Source: Oligoflexia bacterium (lineage in GTDB: Bacteria > Bdellovibrionota_B > Oligoflexia > Oligoflexales > JAGOVF01). From it: a stretch of DNA of 40,978 nt. Below are positions 22,474-31,112 of the stretch, one piece after another (the stretch's first letter is position 1; every line of letters begins with the position of its first letter). Under the pieces are notes generated by a model. That model was given only the letters and a program-made list of their open reading frames with translations, had not been told where the DNA came from and did not search any database. The position numbers were made by a program, and so were the translations under genes. The stretch is taken from contig JAUILP010000028.1 in assembly GCA_030432875.1 (NCBI GenBank), positions 1-40,978 of the forward strand, in the 5' to 3' direction.

Positions 22474-24015
22474 GTGACTGACAAATACGGCAATCGCATC
22501 AAATCTTCAGGTATTTTTCTCCCTCTGGCCAGTCTTCCGGGGTTGTGGCCCTGTGGGAGGGCCGACAAATATGCTTTTGATTTTATCGATTTTTTGAGCC
22601 AAGCAGGGCAGTCATATTGGCAGGTTTTGCCATTAGGGCCAATGGACGATAAATTTTGCCCGTATTCGGCTATTTCGGCGATGGCTATCGACCCACTCTA
22701 TATTGATCCAAATTTATTTGTGACGTGGGGACTTTTGTTCTTGGAAGATATCCAGTCTATCGCAGGACTTAGTAGCCATGCGGAAAAGATATCTTATGCT
22801 GAGGCGACACGACTTAATCATACTCTTTTAAAAATAGCCTTTTCATCGTTCGTGTTAGCTGAACTCACTTCAAAGCAAGCGAGTCAATTTGAAGAGTTTT
22901 GCCATCAAAATCACTTCTGGCTTGAGGATTTTTCTCTCTACCAAGTCCTAAGTGATCTTTTCGGTTCTGATTGGCGGCTTTGGCCTGATGCTCTAAAATG
23001 CCATGATCAAAGTCAGCTAAAAGAAATAGCTTTTGAACAGAAAAATTTGCTTCTGTTTCATAAATTTTGCCAATTTTTTGCCGATCTCAGTTGGCAGTCA
23101 CTGCGAGCTTACGCCCATCAAAGAGGCATAAAACTAATGGGTGATATGCCCATATATGTCAACCTCAAAAGTGCTGACGTATGGAGTCACCAGCAAAGTT
23201 TTAGCTTGGATGCCCAGGGAAGTCCTATAGATGTGAGTGGTGTGCCACCTGATCCCATGTGCCCAGAAGGGCAAAAATGGTTTCATCCTTTGTATGACTG
23301 GCAGCAGCTTAAAAATACAGGATATTCTTACTGGACCAGTAAACTCAAACGAACTCTTAAACTATATGATTTGGTGCGTCTAGATCATTTTATCGCATTT
23401 CAGCGCTATTTTTCTATTCCCTTTGACAAAGACCCCAGTCATGGCCATTGGCGGGATGGTCCCGGAGCTCCCTTTTTTGAGGTGATGCAAAAGGCTTTGG
23501 GTTCCCTTCCCTTTGTCGCCGAAGACTTAGGGACTCTGACGCCCGAAGTCACAGCCCTGCGCCGCCAATTTGGGATTCCCGGCATGGGAGTTTTTATTTT
23601 TGGCTTTGATGTCAGTGATGTTTCCCACCATCCTGATCGGGTGCTGGCTGAGCAAGTTTATTATAGTTCTACTCATGATACGCCTACGCTTATGGAGTGG
23701 TGGGCTAGCTCTGAAAGTCAGGCGCAAATTTCTCCATCTCGTGCTCTAGAGTGGGACAGGATGAGTAATTTTCTTCTTACCTTGAAAAAAACTGATGAAA
23801 CAAGGGAAAACTGGGTGATAATACGCCGTATTCTGCATAGTGAAGCTCAACTCACTCTATTTCCCCTCCCGGATTTGCTTGGGCTCAAGGGAGAGGGGCG
23901 CATCAATATTCCAGGTACTGAGGTCGGTAACTGGCTGTACCGGAGTCAGGTAGCTGATTTTTCCGATAATCTAGCGCAAGAATTAGCGCATTATACGGAG
24001 GAAGCTGGTCGCTAG
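22474..24015 (+). CDS. malQ: 4-alpha-glucanotransferase (amylomaltase, GH77)
   Basis: GH77 disproportionating enzyme (EC 2.4.1.25) that moves maltodextrin units between chains and frees glucose, letting small maltodextrins be used. Signatures: early SSGIFLPLASLPG, YWQVLPLGPMD with YSAISAMAIDPLYID, MGDMPIYVN, GVPPDP, VRLDHFIAF with the nucleophile Asp, FVAEDLGTLTPEV with the acid/base Glu, GMGVFIFGF and STHDTPTL. No signal peptide, so cytoplasmic. An ATG at 22465 is possible but sits directly on the aagga motif (22460-22464); the GTG at 22474 has a proper 9-nt spacing and still precedes the conserved start, so I prefer it (513 aa). Length fits bacterial GH77 enzymes (about 500). It is preceded by the A1 terminator and followed by 220 bp before malK. 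Confidence 0.94.
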   Translation: MTDKYGNRIKSSGIFLPLASLPGLWPCGRADKYAFDFIDFLSQAGQSYWQVLPLGPMDDKFCPYSAISAMAIDPLYIDPNLFVTWGLLFLEDIQSIAGLSSHAEKISYAEATRLNHTLLKIAFSSFVLAELTSKQASQFEEFCHQNHFWLEDFSLYQVLSDLFGSDWRLWPDALKCHDQSQLKEIAFEQKNLLLFHKFCQFFADLSWQSLRAYAHQRGIKLMGDMPIYVNLKSADVWSHQQSFSLDAQGSPIDVSGVPPDPMCPEGQKWFHPLYDWQQLKNTGYSYWTSKLKRTLKLYDLVRLDHFIAFQRYFSIPFDKDPSHGHWRDGPGAPFFEVMQKALGSLPFVAEDLGTLTPEVTALRRQFGIPGMGVFIFGFDVSDVSHHPDRVLAEQVYYSSTHDTPTLMEWWASSESQAQISPSRALEWDRMSNFLLTLKKTDETRENWVIIRRILHSEAQLTLFPLPDLLGLKGEGRINIPGTEVGNWLYRSQVADFSDNLAQELAHYTEEAGR

Positions 24016-24182
24016 ATACGAGAAAAGGTTTTTGTATAAAAATGACGGAAAAATGCTCAAAAATACGGATACAAATTTTTAGCGTCCAGATTTTTGAGAA
24101 ATGAACTCTAGGCTGGCAAAGCACTTTCCGGTTTTGTTGTTGCTGCTAAGCCAAAAATCTAGTAAAAGTTTGAACTTGAATA

Positions 24183-24210
24183 TTTGCTTTTTCATTAGAA
24201 AAAATACAAT
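24183..24210 (+). promoter_or_regulatory. Candidate promoter of the malK-malE-malF-malG operon
   Basis: TTTGCT (24183-24188) and TACAAT (24205-24210) are separated by 16 bp and end 25 bp before the malK start. The -10 match is good and the -35 weak. The region is AT-rich, so this is only a plausible placement. Confidence 0.3.
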
Positions 24211-24235
24211 TCTCATAGCAATTTGAGGGGAACCT

Positions 24236-25345
24236 TTGTCAAATTTATCCTTAAAAAATTTATCAAAGGTATTTGATGCTAAAACCGTGGTTTTACGCGG
24301 TATCAATCTAGAAATAACCCAGGGTGAATTTGTTGTTTTAGTTGGCCCATCTGGCTGTGGTAAATCAACGCTGCTTCGTCTTATTGCCGGTTTAGAGCAA
24401 CCTACTGAGGGTGAGATTTTTATTGATGGGGTATCTGTTGCCCATAAGCCCCCGGTCGAACGAGATATCGCCATGGTATTTCAGGACTATGCGTTGTATC
24501 CCCATATGACCGTTGCGGAAAATATGACTTTTGGCCTCAAAATTCGTAAGGTCCCCAAAGCGGTTATTGCTGAAAAACTCAAAACGGCCAGTAAAATCCT
24601 CGGTATCGAATCTTTACTTGATAGAAAGCCTTCTCAGTTATCGGGGGGGCAGCGGCAGAGAGTCGCGATCGGGCGAGCAATTGTTAGGGAGCCAAAACTC
24701 TTTCTCTTTGATGAGCCACTATCCAATTTAGATGCCAAGCTTCGCGCTGATATGCGCATAGATTTGTCGGCACTTCATCAGCGGGTGGGGCAAACGTCCA
24801 TTTATGTGACCCATGATCAGCAAGAAGCTATGACGCTTGCTGACCGAATTGTGGTACTTGATAAAGGAGAAATTCAGCAGGTAGGCACCCCCATTGAAGT
24901 TTATAATAAGCCTGCTAATGTGGGCGTTGCCACTTTTATTGGCAGTCCGACGATGAATTTATTCACAGGTGAATTGCTGTTCGAGGGAAATAAAAAAACT
25001 TTTCGTTTTGGCGACAACGCTCTCGAAATGGGAGATGGTTTTGATACTCCTCTTAAGCCTGGCTCCTATAAATTGGGCATTCGCGCTGAAGACCTCACGC
25101 TGGGCATTCCTGAAAATGAAAAAAATGAAACAAGCATTAGGGCAAAGCTTTTGGTCAAGGAAGTTCATGGTCATGAAATCCAAGTGGTTGCAGAGGTTGG
25201 GGGGGCTAGAATCATTTCTCGGGTGAGTGAACGTGACCTTATGTCGCGTATAACCGGAATGCATAAGGGATCAGAAATTTACCTGCCGGTGCATGGAGGA
25301 AACTTGCATTGGTTTGAAAATACACAGCACGGAGCACGTATTTAA
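24236..25345 (+). CDS. malK: Sugar ABC transporter ATP-binding protein (MalK/MsmX/UgpC type)
   Basis: 369-aa ATPase of the CUT1 sugar importer class. It has Walker [10 protein letters not shown] (37-45), Q-loop [13 protein letters not shown], signature LSGGQ (135-139), Walker B LFLFDE (155-160), D-loop SNLDAKL, switch His193 and a C-terminal OB/TOBE regulatory domain (about 245-369, with [10 protein letters not shown]). It powers uptake of maltodextrins with the MalE, MalF and MalG proteins encoded directly downstream. The start is a TTG with gaggggaa 5 nt upstream; there is no ATG near, and the codon directly precedes the conserved [10 protein letters not shown] start, so TTG is very probably used. 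In MsmX-like proteins the same ATPase can serve several importers; no other importer is encoded here. Confidence 0.93.
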   Translation: MSNLSLKNLSKVFDAKTVVLRGINLEITQGEFVVLVGPSGCGKSTLLRLIAGLEQPTEGEIFIDGVSVAHKPPVERDIAMVFQDYALYPHMTVAENMTFGLKIRKVPKAVIAEKLKTASKILGIESLLDRKPSQLSGGQRQRVAIGRAIVREPKLFLFDEPLSNLDAKLRADMRIDLSALHQRVGQTSIYVTHDQQEAMTLADRIVVLDKGEIQQVGTPIEVYNKPANVGVATFIGSPTMNLFTGELLFEGNKKTFRFGDNALEMGDGFDTPLKPGSYKLGIRAEDLTLGIPENEKNETSIRAKLLVKEVHGHEIQVVAEVGGARIISRVSERDLMSRITGMHKGSEIYLPVHGGNLHWFENTQHGARI

Positions 25346-25373
25346 CAGCAGCGACTAGATAGGAAAGAAAAAA

Positions 25374-26615
25374 ATGAAGAAAATTTGCCTAGGTTTGCTT
25401 GCAGCAGCGTTTTTTAGCATGGCAATATCAACAGGGCTATCTGCCAAAACAAAAGTCGTTTTTTGGCATACAATGAACAATGAAGAATCGGAAACCTTAA
25501 ATCCCATTCTGTCCGAATTTACAAAGCTGCACCCGGAAATTGACCTCCACGTTCAGTATGTATCATTTGGTGAGGCTTTAAATAAATTTAAGATAGCAGC
25601 CCTGGCAGGCGATGGACCCGATGTCTTTCGATCAGATATTGGCTGGGTCGCTGAACTTGCCAAAATGGGTGTTCTTGAGCCACTGGACAAACTTGTCAGT
25701 CTCGAAGATCAAAAAGATTATCTTGATGCCGCTATGCGTTATTTCAAATATTCTGGCAAAACATGGGGAGTTCCTCAAGTTACAGATTCCCTAGCACTGC
25801 TCTACAACAAAAAACTATTTCAGGCAAAAAATCTCAAAGAACCGCAGACTATGCAGGAGTTTATTACAGCGGCGCAGCAGCTCACCGACGAAAAAAAAGG
25901 ACTTTATGGTTTCGCTATGATTCCCAAAGGCTATTTTTTACTTCCCTTTATTTGGTCTTATGGTGGTGATCTCGTCGATGAAAAATCGCGGCAGGTTCTT
26001 ATAAAGACGGCCGAAGCAACTGCGGGGATGCAGGCCTTTATCGATTTAGCGCTAAAATACAAAGTGACCGGTCCCAGCGTTGATTTTGTCAACGGTTATA
26101 CAAACGCTATCACGGGCTTTAAAGAAGGAAAATACGCGATGATGATCAATGGTCCCTGGTCCATCGCAGAAGTATTGACAGGAAGCGCTTTTAAGGATGC
26201 TGAAAATCTTGGTGTTGCCGTCATTCCTAAAGGTCCTCAGGGTCAAAGTGGGTCGCCAATTGGTGGGCATGGTTATGTGGTTTACCGTGGTAGTAAAAAT
26301 ATTCCTGCCGCTTATACGCTGATTGATTTTCTCAATAAACCAAAAAATCAAGTGCGGTTTGCCTTGGAAAAGAGTTTACTGCCGACCAGGCAGTCCGTAT
26401 ACGATGGTCCTGAGCTTAAAAAACAGGTGTTTATTCAAAAATTTTGGGCTCAGTTACAAGCGTCACGAAGTCGGCCAGTCATCCCAGAGGGAGCGCTTCT
26501 TTATAAGGCCTTAGATGATAACTTACAGTCTGTAATGAAAAACAAGGCGAGTTCTGATACCGCCATAGAATCGGTAGCAAAAGCATGGAAAAGGCTGTTG
26601 AAGCAAAAATTATAG
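25374..26615 (+). CDS. malE: Maltose/maltodextrin ABC transporter substrate-binding protein
   Basis: 413-aa family 1 solute-binding protein. Signal peptide MKKICLGLLAAAFFSMAIST, cleaved near GLSA-K (about 24). The mature sequence has the family's KTKVVFWHTMNNEE start, a GDGPDVFRSDIGWVAELAKMG hinge-region block, GKTWGVPQVTDSLALLYNK, and FKEGKYAMMINGPWSIAEV near the second lobe. It binds maltodextrins in the periplasm and delivers them to MalFG. A signal peptidase I site with no lipobox Cys means a soluble protein, consistent with a Gram-negative cell. aggaaag precedes the ATG. It follows malK by 28 bp, and its 3' end overlaps malF by 31 bp. Specificity for maltodextrin is inferred from the surrounding genes. 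Confidence 0.92.
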   Translation: MKKICLGLLAAAFFSMAISTGLSAKTKVVFWHTMNNEESETLNPILSEFTKLHPEIDLHVQYVSFGEALNKFKIAALAGDGPDVFRSDIGWVAELAKMGVLEPLDKLVSLEDQKDYLDAAMRYFKYSGKTWGVPQVTDSLALLYNKKLFQAKNLKEPQTMQEFITAAQQLTDEKKGLYGFAMIPKGYFLLPFIWSYGGDLVDEKSRQVLIKTAEATAGMQAFIDLALKYKVTGPSVDFVNGYTNAITGFKEGKYAMMINGPWSIAEVLTGSAFKDAENLGVAVIPKGPQGQSGSPIGGHGYVVYRGSKNIPAAYTLIDFLNKPKNQVRFALEKSLLPTRQSVYDGPELKKQVFIQKFWAQLQASRSRPVIPEGALLYKALDDNLQSVMKNKASSDTAIESVAKAWKRLLKQKL

Positions 26616-27574
26616 AAAGTTCTGACCAGAAGATATTATCTGACGCTTCAAACGTCACAAAAAAATCTTCTTTGAGTTGGACACACGCTTTGTGGCAGTC
26701 CCGTATTGCTTATGTGTTTGTTGCGCCTACGGTTTTGGTTATCCTGCTTCTTGTTATTTATCCCCTTATACAAGGTATTTGGTTTAGCTTTACCGATATG
26801 AACCAATTTAACATGGGGAGCCGTTTTACTTCGCCGTCTTATGAGTTTATTGGGATACGCAACTATTTAGACGTTTTTACAGGTGCAGGCACAGCTTTTT
26901 ACCAGGTTCTTAGGCAGTCAATTATCTTCACGTTTACGAGTGTTTTTTTTCATATTTTGATAGGACTGGGCCTTGCTCTCCTTCTAAATCAAAAGCTGCG
27001 AGGTCGAACTCTTTTTAGAACACTTCTTCTCGTTCCATGGGCTGTGCCCTCTTTTGTTTCTGCTTTTTCATGGCGCTGGCTTTTTAACGCGGAATATGGT
27101 TTTTTTAACCTCGTTCTAAAGAAATTTGGTTACACACAAATTGAATGGCTTTCGGATCCATTTTGGGCAATGTTCGCCGTAATAATAACCAATATATGGC
27201 TAGGTTTTCCCTTTATGATGGTGTCATTTTTAGGGGGTCTGCAAAGTATCCCTGAGTCTTTGTATGAAGCAGCAAAAGTTGACGGTGCTGGAGCTATTCG
27301 CCGTTTCTTTTTTATTACGATGCCTATGCTGCGTTCGGTGACCTTTACCGTGATGCTTCTCGGTATCATTTGGACTTTTAATCTTTTTCATGTGATTTAT
27401 CTGGTGACGGGGGGCGGGCCTTTTGGCATGACTGATATCCTGCCAACCTATACCTATATGGAAGCTTTTCAGCGATGGGAGTTTGGCATGGCTTCTACTT
27501 ATGGCGTTATTATCTTGAGCTTGTTGATTGTGTTCACCAATATATATTCACGCATGGTCAAAAGTAGCGTGTGA
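26585..27574 (+). CDS. malF: Maltodextrin ABC transporter permease, MalF-type
   Basis: 329-aa inner-membrane permease with a charged N-terminal tail, about six transmembrane helices (first at about 42-62, VFVAPTVLVILLLVIYPLIQ) and the EAA motif EAAKVDGAGAIRRFFFITMP (about 233-252), the coupling loop to MalK. It lacks the large periplasmic P2 loop of E. coli MalF, like most CUT1 MalF/UgpA permeases. The ATG lies inside the end of malE (31-bp overlap) with only a weak ggtag upstream, which suggests translational coupling; no better in-frame ATG follows, and a later TTG would cut into the tail only. Partner of MalG. Confidence 0.92.
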   Translation: MEKAVEAKIIESSDQKILSDASNVTKKSSLSWTHALWQSRIAYVFVAPTVLVILLLVIYPLIQGIWFSFTDMNQFNMGSRFTSPSYEFIGIRNYLDVFTGAGTAFYQVLRQSIIFTFTSVFFHILIGLGLALLLNQKLRGRTLFRTLLLVPWAVPSFVSAFSWRWLFNAEYGFFNLVLKKFGYTQIEWLSDPFWAMFAVIITNIWLGFPFMMVSFLGGLQSIPESLYEAAKVDGAGAIRRFFFITMPMLRSVTFTVMLLGIIWTFNLFHVIYLVTGGGPFGMTDILPTYTYMEAFQRWEFGMASTYGVIILSLLIVFTNIYSRMVKSSV

Positions 27575-27596
27575 ATGCGGCGTTAAGGAGCGTTTT

Positions 27597-28439
27597 CTGT
27601 TAGAGCAAAAGAAAAAATCAGTTTTACTATTTAACTATATTATTCTACTGGTATTCTCGTTTATTGCCTTGTTTCCGCTTGCCTGGATATTAATTACAGC
27701 CCTGAAAAAAAAGGAAGATGTTTTTTCTTCGTCCCTAAACATCCTGAGTGGCAATTATTCTTTTGAAAATTTTGTTTATGTTTTAACTCAAAACGATGGG
27801 ATTTTTTTAATTTGGCTAAAAAATAGTTTTATCATCGCAATACTAACAGCTCTTATTTGCGTTTCATTAGCTAGCGGTGCTGCCTTCGCCTTTTCTCGCT
27901 TTCGCTTTCCAGGACGCAAACAAGGCCTTTACCTCTTTATGCTTGTACAAATGTTTCCTGGGGTGATTCTTATTATCCCCCTTTATTATATAATTCGCAG
28001 TTTAGGTTTACTTAACTCCATTTCTGGGCTTATCTTAGCTTACTGCGCCTCGGCGCTGCCTTTTAGTGTCATTATGCTGAAAGGATTCTTTGACACGGTA
28101 CCAAAATCCTTGGAAGAGGCTGCTGTTATCGATGGCCTCAGCCAGTGGGGTGTTTTCACCCGCATTATGATGCCTTTAGCTTTACCTGGTATTGCGGTTA
28201 CGTTATTTTTTGCATTTATTACGGCATGGAACGAATTTATGATTGCCATGACTTTTATGAATGAAGAGTCTCAGTTCACCTTGCCTATAGGAATTCAAAC
28301 TTTTATTCATGAATATAATACTCAGTGGCACCTAATGTCCGCGGCGGGAATACTGATAACTTTGCCCGCTTTAGTTGTTTTTATTAAACTTCAGCCCCTA
28401 ATTATTTCGGGCTTAACAAAGGGTGCGACCAAAAGTTGA
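27597..28439 (+). CDS. malG: Maltodextrin ABC transporter permease, MalG-type (probable CTG start)
   Basis: Inner-membrane permease with about six helices (first at LFNYIILLVFSFIALFPLAW) and the coupling-loop motif LEEAAVIDGLSQWGVFTRIMMPLALPG (given here in pieces: LEEAAVIDG, then RIMMPLALPG). Partner of MalF in the maltodextrin importer. Start choice: the frame is open from a TTG at 27528, which lies within malF and would add 23 non-conserved residues with three Cys/Trp-rich stretches. A strong aaggag (27585-27590) is followed 6 nt later by CTG (27597), giving a normal MalG-like N-terminus (LLEQKKKS before the first helix). No ATG, GTG or TTG is available near that site, so a CTG start (280 aa) is my preferred reading; 27528 remains the conventional alternative. 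Confidence 0.88.
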   Translation: MLEQKKKSVLLFNYIILLVFSFIALFPLAWILITALKKKEDVFSSSLNILSGNYSFENFVYVLTQNDGIFLIWLKNSFIIAILTALICVSLASGAAFAFSRFRFPGRKQGLYLFMLVQMFPGVILIIPLYYIIRSLGLLNSISGLILAYCASALPFSVIMLKGFFDTVPKSLEEAAVIDGLSQWGVFTRIMMPLALPGIAVTLFFAFITAWNEFMIAMTFMNEESQFTLPIGIQTFIHEYNTQWHLMSAAGILITLPALVVFIKLQPLIISGLTKGATKS

Positions 28440-28493
28440 TATGAAGCTTGAGGCGGAAATCACGAAACAGTGTCTTTAAAGGGAGCAAACAAA

Positions 28494-31061
28494 TTGAAAA
28501 TGTATTTTACCTGTCCTAAATGGCGCCATTTTGTCAATCCGCTTGTAGGTTGCTTTGCTTATTTGCTGTCTTTACCTGTCTGGGCTCAGGATTTTGATGC
28601 GACCAAACTTTTTTGGGATGAAAGCATTTCAACTGTTTATACGGCAGAAAATGGCGGTGTCAATATTTATACTTTACTTACAGATAATCCCCTGCGTGAC
28701 AGTGATCCCAGCGGATCTCAAGTTCGGATTTATGAGCATAAAAATGGCTCCTATCACCGCAGCAGCAGTAGGCTGTTTGATGCGCTTTATGCTTTAGCCG
28801 TGCAGGAGGGAAGACAAAACAGTGTTTCCGAAATTTCTGACTGGGCTTTTGATCGCTACGCATGTTCCTGCTTTGAGACAGGGAAAAAATGGAACTATGT
28901 TTGGACGCGCGATACAGCCTATAGTATTGATCTTGCGATGGGCCAAATTGATCCTGAAAGAGCTTTAAATTCATTGGTTTTCAAACTTTCTCCGTTTCGT
29001 GATGATACGGAAAATGATAAAGAATTTATCGTCCAGGATACAGGGACCGGAGGAAGTTGGCCAGTCAGCAGTGACCGCGTTGTATGGGCCTTAGGAGCAG
29101 AGGAAGTGCTTAAGTATTTGAGTGACGAATCACTTAAGGCTGAGTTGCCACGAATTTTTCAAGCTCTCGATTCTACGCTCACGCTCGACCGGGAAACTGT
29201 ATTCGATAGTCGTGACGGCTTATATCGTGGAGAACAGTCATTTTTGGATTGGCGTGAACAAAGCTATCCCCAGTGGACGGCTAAGAATGTCACCCATATT
29301 GCTATGTCTAAATCGCTCTCCACAAACGTACTTCATTATGCCAGCATGAAAATCGCGGCAACGCTTGCGCGAAAACTTCAGCGTCCTTCCTCCAGCACTC
29401 TTTATGAAGCTCGCGCCAAATCTTTAAAATTAGCGATTCAGAAGGGGTTTTGGTTAAATAATAAAGGATTATTTTCCGCACTTAAAGTCACGGAACTTGA
29501 TTCTTCAGCGGTTGAAAAATTTGATCTCTTAGGACTGTCTCTGGCTATTATTTGGGAAGTTGCGACACCTGAGCAAGCCAAACAAATTTTAAAAAACTAT
29601 CCACACACAGCTGCGGGAGCCCCAGTAATATGGCCTGAACTACCTAATGTTTCTATCTATCACAACCGAGCTATTTGGCCTTTTGTCTCAAGTTATTGGT
29701 TGAAAGCAGCACAAAAACAGGGCAATGCAGAAGTTTTTACTCATAACGCCTTTACCTTGATCCGCGGTGCTGCGCTGAATTTATCAAATATGGAAAATTT
29801 TGAATTTCTCACCTTAAGCAATTGGTTTGATGATGGTAATTTTTCTGGTCCCGTTATCAACTCGCAGCGGCAACTTTGGTCGGTCGCGGGTTACCTTTCT
29901 ATGGTGATCGACGGTATTTATGGCAAGGAAGCCACGATGGACGGCCTACGCTTTCAGCCTTTTTTGCCTGAAGCACTGCGTAGGGCGCTTGGTCTAAAAG
30001 GACGGCTTTCTTTAAATGGTTTTGCCTACAAGGGAAAACTCCTCGATATTACCTTGAAGTTTCCTGATAACTTAGATTTAGAAACTGCAGCCAGAGGCAA
30101 TATTTGGGTTGCCGATTCCCTTGTTCTCAATGGCAATGCTCTGCCGCTAGGGACCTGGTTTACCCCAAACATACTGCAGGACAAAAATAAGCTTACCATC
30201 AATCTTATAAATACGGCTTCTCCAGGTTCTGGGATGAAGGTTATTCCTGTAAAAAATCCGTACCAAATTTCTCCAGAAGAATCTTTGCAGCTTTTGGCGC
30301 CCAAAGAACCAAAAATTTTATCAGTTGATACTCAGGGAGTGGACATAGAACTCCATTTTGATGGTGGAGGCCAGAAGGAAGTCCTTTATAATGTTTACCG
30401 AAATGGGAGTATGATTGCGGCTAACGTAAATGCGGAGATCTGGCGCGACAGCGGCGCAGGTGGTGGTATAGACACACTATGTTACGCTGTAGAAGCAGAA
30501 AATAAAGCACAAATCAAGAGCCATCATTCTGAACCCGTTTGCTTGGTTAAAAAAGGAAGTATTCAGGAATTCTTACCAAATAGCCCCAATTTTATCATCC
30601 CTCCAGGAACCACCAAGGCGTCCGATCATGGGCGACTTCACTTTAATGACTGGGGTTTTGACGGTCAGATTCTGACGCTAACGAAAATAAATGTAAAAAC
30701 GACTGGATGGTATTATCTCCAGGCCATTTACAGCAATGCTGGACCTATCAATACTGGGGTGACTGCTGCCGCAAAGAAAATTGATATTATCCAAGAAAAG
30801 ACTGGAAAAATAGTAGATCAAGGGGTAGTGATTATGCCACATACTCCAGACTGGGAAACTTGGGGGGAATCGACCCTTGTTCCCATCTTTCTGAGTAGCG
30901 GTCAAAATTATCGCCTGGTCCTAAGAAACCATACTAATATGTCCTATCTTAAGCATTTCGAGGCTTATAAAGGTAGGGGTGGGGAAGCTGGATCAGTCAA
31001 TAGAGTAAATTTAGGGTCGATAAAACTGATTTTTAGTCACCAGGCATCAGAGCGGAATTAG
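28494..31061 (+). CDS. Secreted six-hairpin (GH15-like) glycosidase with C-terminal beta domains
   Basis: About 855-aa secreted enzyme. The start is taken as TTG at 28494 (aaagggag 8 nt upstream); GTG at 28470 and ATG at 28500 are alternatives. The signal peptide ends near VWA-Q. Residues about 90-540 form an alpha/alpha six-hairpin catalytic domain related to GH15 glucoamylases and annotated MGH1/six-hairpin glycosidases: WNYVWTRDTAYSIDLAMG, GTGGSWPVSSDRVVWALG, LYRGEQSFLDWREQSYP, IYHNRAIWPFVSSYW and ENFEFLTLSNW. A cupin-like beta segment (about 540-600), an Fn3-like stretch (about 610-690) and a C-terminal beta-sandwich follow, the last probably carbohydrate-binding. It sits between malG and a GH13 amylase in one operon, so release of glucose from alpha-glucans is the best guess. 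Catalytic Glu residues cannot be picked with certainty. Confidence 0.78.
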   Translation: MKMYFTCPKWRHFVNPLVGCFAYLLSLPVWAQDFDATKLFWDESISTVYTAENGGVNIYTLLTDNPLRDSDPSGSQVRIYEHKNGSYHRSSSRLFDALYALAVQEGRQNSVSEISDWAFDRYACSCFETGKKWNYVWTRDTAYSIDLAMGQIDPERALNSLVFKLSPFRDDTENDKEFIVQDTGTGGSWPVSSDRVVWALGAEEVLKYLSDESLKAELPRIFQALDSTLTLDRETVFDSRDGLYRGEQSFLDWREQSYPQWTAKNVTHIAMSKSLSTNVLHYASMKIAATLARKLQRPSSSTLYEARAKSLKLAIQKGFWLNNKGLFSALKVTELDSSAVEKFDLLGLSLAIIWEVATPEQAKQILKNYPHTAAGAPVIWPELPNVSIYHNRAIWPFVSSYWLKAAQKQGNAEVFTHNAFTLIRGAALNLSNMENFEFLTLSNWFDDGNFSGPVINSQRQLWSVAGYLSMVIDGIYGKEATMDGLRFQPFLPEALRRALGLKGRLSLNGFAYKGKLLDITLKFPDNLDLETAARGNIWVADSLVLNGNALPLGTWFTPNILQDKNKLTINLINTASPGSGMKVIPVKNPYQISPEESLQLLAPKEPKILSVDTQGVDIELHFDGGGQKEVLYNVYRNGSMIAANVNAEIWRDSGAGGGIDTLCYAVEAENKAQIKSHHSEPVCLVKKGSIQEFLPNSPNFIIPPGTTKASDHGRLHFNDWGFDGQILTLTKINVKTTGWYYLQAIYSNAGPINTGVTAAAKKIDIIQEKTGKIVDQGVVIMPHTPDWETWGESTLVPIFLSSGQNYRLVLRNHTNMSYLKHFEAYKGRGGEAGSVNRVNLGSIKLIFSHQASERN

Positions 31062-31112
31062 CGGTAAATACAATGATATAAATGGTTTAGAGAATATATA
31101 GGGAGTGGCTTC

